A stretch of 64,000 bases of DNA from Pholis gunnellus (Eukaryota; Chordata; Actinopteri; Perciformes; Pholidae), in contig OU342821.1 in assembly GCA_910591455.2 (NCBI GenBank), positions 5,952,280 through 6,016,279 of the forward strand, given 5' to 3'. A program made the translations under genes and the position numbers. The notes below the pieces were generated by a model. It did not search any database, was not told the origin of the DNA, and was given only the letters and a program-made list of their open reading frames with translations. How positions within the stretch are numbered: position 1 is the stretch's first letter; the number at the start of each line of letters is the position of its first letter. Shown here piece by piece: positions 60,706-64,000 of the stretch.

Positions 60706-63700
60706 ATGGAGAAACTGAAGATTCTGTTTGCTGTTGTCTTCTCTGTGGGAACGGCCTCAGCAGCCTCCGTAAGTCTGTTAGAATTCCAATCAAACTTATT
60801 ACAGGATTAGCATGGAGTAATTACTCAGCTCTTTGTGATTTGAAGATATTTGGCTAATTTGGGGGTAGAAATAATGGTGTCTGCCTTCACTTATAATGAG
60901 TTCACTTCACCCCCGTCAACTTTTTTGATTGCTGATAATTGTCAGCTGACAGCTGCTCAAACATGTAGGAAATTCTAACAAAGTTGTGTGAATGCAATTT
61001 CTCAAAAACTCATTCTGTGACCATCAGCAAATTCCAAAGAGTTTGTTCTCATAAGACTGTATATGCATCGAGGGGAATGATAGCTTCACATTTATTTTCT
61101 GTCTGACTAACCGTTATATAGGCTACAATATACAAAATCAGATTTTTTAACAGTATGCAGGCATCACTGTTTTCCGCTGTCATTGAAGGTGTAAGTTCTT
61201 GTCTGACCCCGTCTTTAGCTGGGCATGGTACAAACAGAAGGAGGCGGTGTTCAGGGACAAAATATCCCTCTCGGCCTTTTCCGCTCCGTGGATGTTTTCA
61301 AAGGAATTCCCTTCGCTGCCAAGCCTGGCACATTTGAGAAACCCAAACCTCACCCTGGCTGGGATGGTGCGTTCAAACCCAATCCGACCAAACAGAGCTG
61401 AACATTTGAATGCAACCTTTGCATGGCATAGACAGCAGCTTGGAAATCTCACTTACACTTGCAAAATCATCCCTGCATCTCTGTGAAGGAATGACCGATA
61501 TGATTTTCATCCCCAGGTATACTGAAGGCAACAAAGTTCGCTACGAGATGTCTCCAGATCAGCATGCTCCAGACTTCAAGTTTTGGAAGCGAAGACTGCC
61601 TCTACCTCAACATCTGGATTCCTCACGGCCGACAAGGTAGTCTTTGTTTTGTTCTATATATGAGAGGTTGAATCACTGATACAGTAGTTGTGCTTGTAAA
61701 GTAAAGAAAGCTTCTCTTTTTTCACCCAAAGTGTCATCAGGTCTCCCCATCATGATTTGGTTCTATGGAGGAGGCTTCATGGTCGGTGGTTCAATGGGGG
61801 CCAATTTTCTCAGCAACTATCTGTACAGCGGTCAGGAAATTGCAGACAAGGGCGACGTCATTGTGGTGTCTGTGGGATACCGTGTGGGCACCCTGGGCTT
61901 CCTCAGTACAGGGGACTCTCGCCTACCTGGTAAGGGCAGTTAGAGGGAAACTGGTTCTCCTACCTGTCCACATTGTGTCCTTCACTTCCATTTACTGGAA
62001 TAAAGTGGGGTCAGCTTTAAAAGCATCCCGAAGGCCTGTTTGTTGGCCGTGCCAATTCAAAGTTTGTCATCACGACAGGAAACTACGGTCTGTGGGACCA
62101 GCACGCCGCCATCGCCTGGGTGCACAGGAACATCCGCTCGTTCGGAGGAGACCCCGACAACATCACCATCTTTGGAGAGTCTGCAGGCGGAGCTAGTGTC
62201 AGCTTCCAGGTGAGACGCTTTAGTATTCTTCTAATAAAGGGTTGCAACCAATGGCTGTATTAATGTTTTTTCGAATGATTAATTTTAATCAATGCATTAA
62301 TAAGAAGCATTTATGGGTTGCCCGGCTTCAGAAAATTGATTTGGTTGGTGTATAGGATCCTCCTACATAACATTGGTTAAAGCATTAATACATATTTAAC
62401 TAAACATCTTACAAAGTATTCCAAATATATTTTCGGAGCATTCATGCACAATATCACATACAGTATGCATTTTAATATACTACGACACCATAATTGCCAA
62501 GTTAAAGGCCTGTAAAGTGCTATTTAATGCATTTTTTCCTTACTGAAGCCAGTCAAATAGGCAAAGAAACACAACCACAAGTAATAACTGTATTACCTAT
62601 GTATGCATTCCCACGCAGACTCTCTCTCCCCACAACAAAGGGCTGCTCAAGAGAGCCATCTCCCAGAGTGGTGTGGCCTTCTGCCCCTGGGCTCTGAACA
62701 GGAACCCGGGAAGGGTTGCAGAGGAGGTATGTGTCACGGTCTCGGACTTTGTTAAGGTTGTTTCCTGTTTTATTTTGAATTTCCCTGCCTCTTGTGTCCG
62801 TTTTCACTCCATTTGCTGTCTTTGTATGTTTTCCCGCCTTTGTGATCCCGCCCCAGCTTGAATCCTCCTGCCCAATCACCTGCACCTCCCCAGTGTATTT
62901 AAACCCTGTGTGTCCCCTGCCACAGTGTTGGTTTGTCTGTTATGCTACTGCTCTGTTCTGCTCTGCTTCCCGGTATGTTCCCTGCTGTTGTCCCTTTGTG
63001 CCTTTTGTCTCAATTAACTTATCCTGTTTTTTTCTGTTTTACCCATTCTGGTTTTCCTTGTATTTTTTTGGTTGCACATTTTTTGACTCCCCATCTCTGC
63101 AAGTTTTGTTTTGAACATTCTCTTTGTAATTAAAATCACCGTCAAATATCCCTCTGTTCCCCCGTATCTATCTGTGTTTGGGTCCATCCCCTGCTACCAT
63201 TTTTGCCTTAACCTTGACAGTATGCCATGGTCAGATATCATGGAGATGAACCCATGCTGTATAGAAAAAAAGTCAAAATTCTAATTTCAATTTATTTTCT
63301 TGAATCGTAATTTTGAAACAATTGCTCAACTTTCTCTTGAAAGCATGAAAATATGAGTCATTCATTTGACCACCAATCAAATACTTTTTTACATCCAAAA
63401 ATCTGCTGATACATTAGTTACATACATTCTTTATTTAACATTACTGCATGAACATTAGCATGCAGTGTCTATATATCACTTTTTAGCTAAATAGACTTAT
63501 TTCTAGCGATGCCGTTGTGACCTTTGTGCTACAGACCGACCAATTAAAAACAGAGCACTCATCTCATTGGCATTTACACAAAATATGCGTGCCATTAAAA
63601 AGTATTCATGTTTTTCTATTGATCAGGTCGGAAAAAAAAGCCACATTAAATTTACATTCGATGTTGTAAAACATCAAAACTTCCAAGGGGGTTGAATACT

Positions 63701-63989
63701 TTCATAGACACTGTTGTGAAAGTTGCTTGTCATTATCAAAATATGAATAATCTGAATATGAATTTACTTTACTACCATCACCTACTGGCATGTTCTGTTG
63801 TCAGTGGAGGGCAGAACTATTTCATTGAGAGTTTAACTGAGATCAGGCCAGTCTACTAAAAAGCTTGTGCTCAGGTTGCAGAGAATGTCGGCTGCCCCAC
63901 TGACGACCGGATGGCGGCCTGTCTGAAATCCACTGATGCTAGGACTCTCACCATCGCTGCTCCCCGCATTGCACAAGGCTCCCCAGACT
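60706..63989 (+). CDS. cel.3: cel.3, bile-salt-activated lipase paralogue (3'-partial, exons 1-7)
   Basis: Third tandem carboxyl ester lipase, cut by the window edge. Exons: 60706-60768, 61219-61366, 61517-61636, 61732-61929, 62079-62209, 62619-62726, 63875-63989; the GTGAGC donor at 63990 is the last visible site. About 294 residues. Signal peptide MEKLKILFAVVFSVGTASA. Catalytic Ser211 in GESAGGAS; the Asp and His lie in exons beyond the window. Exon sizes match cel.1/cel.2 except exon 1 (one codon shorter). Exons 2-4 are clearly diverged (e.g. LGMVQTEGGGVQGQNIPLG, GILKATKFATRCLQ), whereas exon 5 is almost identical to cel.1. Intron 6 holds a solo LTR five bases after the donor. No stop or frameshift seen in the visible part. 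Confidence 0.94.
62732..63219 (+). mobile_element. Solo LTR in cel.3 intron 6
   Basis: 488 bp beginning TGTCACGGTC and ending CCTTGACA, flanked by a perfect 5-bp duplication GTATG (62727-62731 and 63220-63224). A TATTTAAA-type box near 62897 and an AATTAAA-like signal near 63130 fit a plus-oriented gypsy-type LTR. The duplicated target is the first five bases of the intron, so the insertion touches the splice donor. No internal retroelement sequence follows. Confidence 0.88.
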
Positions 63990-64000
63990 GTGAGCATAAT

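Noticed and set aside
62794..63133. Hydrophobic frames of 106 and 66 aa in cel.3 intron 6
   Set aside because: They lie inside the solo LTR, which is pyrimidine-rich and gives Phe/Leu/Cys-rich translations by composition.

Overview
The window is vertebrate nuclear DNA, almost certainly from a ray-finned (teleost) fish. All genes are intron-rich with GT-AG introns. They encode clear orthologues of tsc1, gfi1b, gtf3c5 and the bile-salt-activated lipase cel, in the same order and relative orientation as human 9q34 (TSC1 minus; GFI1B, GTF3C5 and CEL plus). Fish-type hAT, Tc1, TTAA-flanked and gypsy elements are abundant. A percomorph origin is only a guess from repeat types. There are no prokaryotic features, CRISPR arrays or recognisable tRNA/rRNA genes.

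Layout. (1) 1-12.2 kb, minus strand: 15 coding exons of tsc1 (hamartin), from the start codon through the beginning of the C-terminal coiled coil. The 3' exons lie beyond position 1. A probable 5' untranslated exon with a YY1-type motif lies at about 16.55 kb. (2) 12.3-19.3 kb: tsc1 5' intron and intergenic DNA with a (CA)75 tract, dispersed repeats and a Tc1-like element with long inverted repeats. (3) 19.3-23.1 kb, plus: complete gfi1b (SNAG domain plus six C2H2 fingers, 322 aa) with a compact promoter motif cluster. (4) 23.1-30.6 kb: no gene recognised. (5) 30.6-36.4 kb, plus: complete gtf3c5 (11 exons, 532 aa). (6) 36.4-64 kb, plus: three tandem cel genes. cel.1 and cel.2 are complete (11 exons, 555 aa each); cel.3 runs off the right edge after exon 7.

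The main structural story is a tandem segmental duplication. A unit from the last bases of gtf3c5 exon 5 (33374) to near the end of a hAT element (49584) is repeated from 49586 to 58091. It produced cel.1 and cel.2 and left a broken second copy of gtf3c5 exons 6-8 between them. Unit 1 later grew by insertions: a hAT in cel.1 intron 1, and in cel.1 intron 9 a TTAA-flanked element split by a 2.4 kb hAT, followed by a 2.7 kb gypsy-like LTR element that keeps only gag and protease. cel.3 is an older paralogue. Its exon 5 is nearly identical to the other copies, suggesting gene conversion, and a solo LTR sits exactly five bases inside its intron 6 donor.

Functionally, tsc1 (mTORC1 restraint), gfi1b (blood-lineage repressor) and gtf3c5 (RNA polymerase III factor) are unrelated neighbours held together by ancient synteny. 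The cel cluster encodes secreted digestive lipases, and cel.3 carries a textbook-spaced PTF1-type pancreatic site upstream. I found no sign of a wholly new biological system. The noteworthy material is the duplication, the element nesting and the paralogue exchange.
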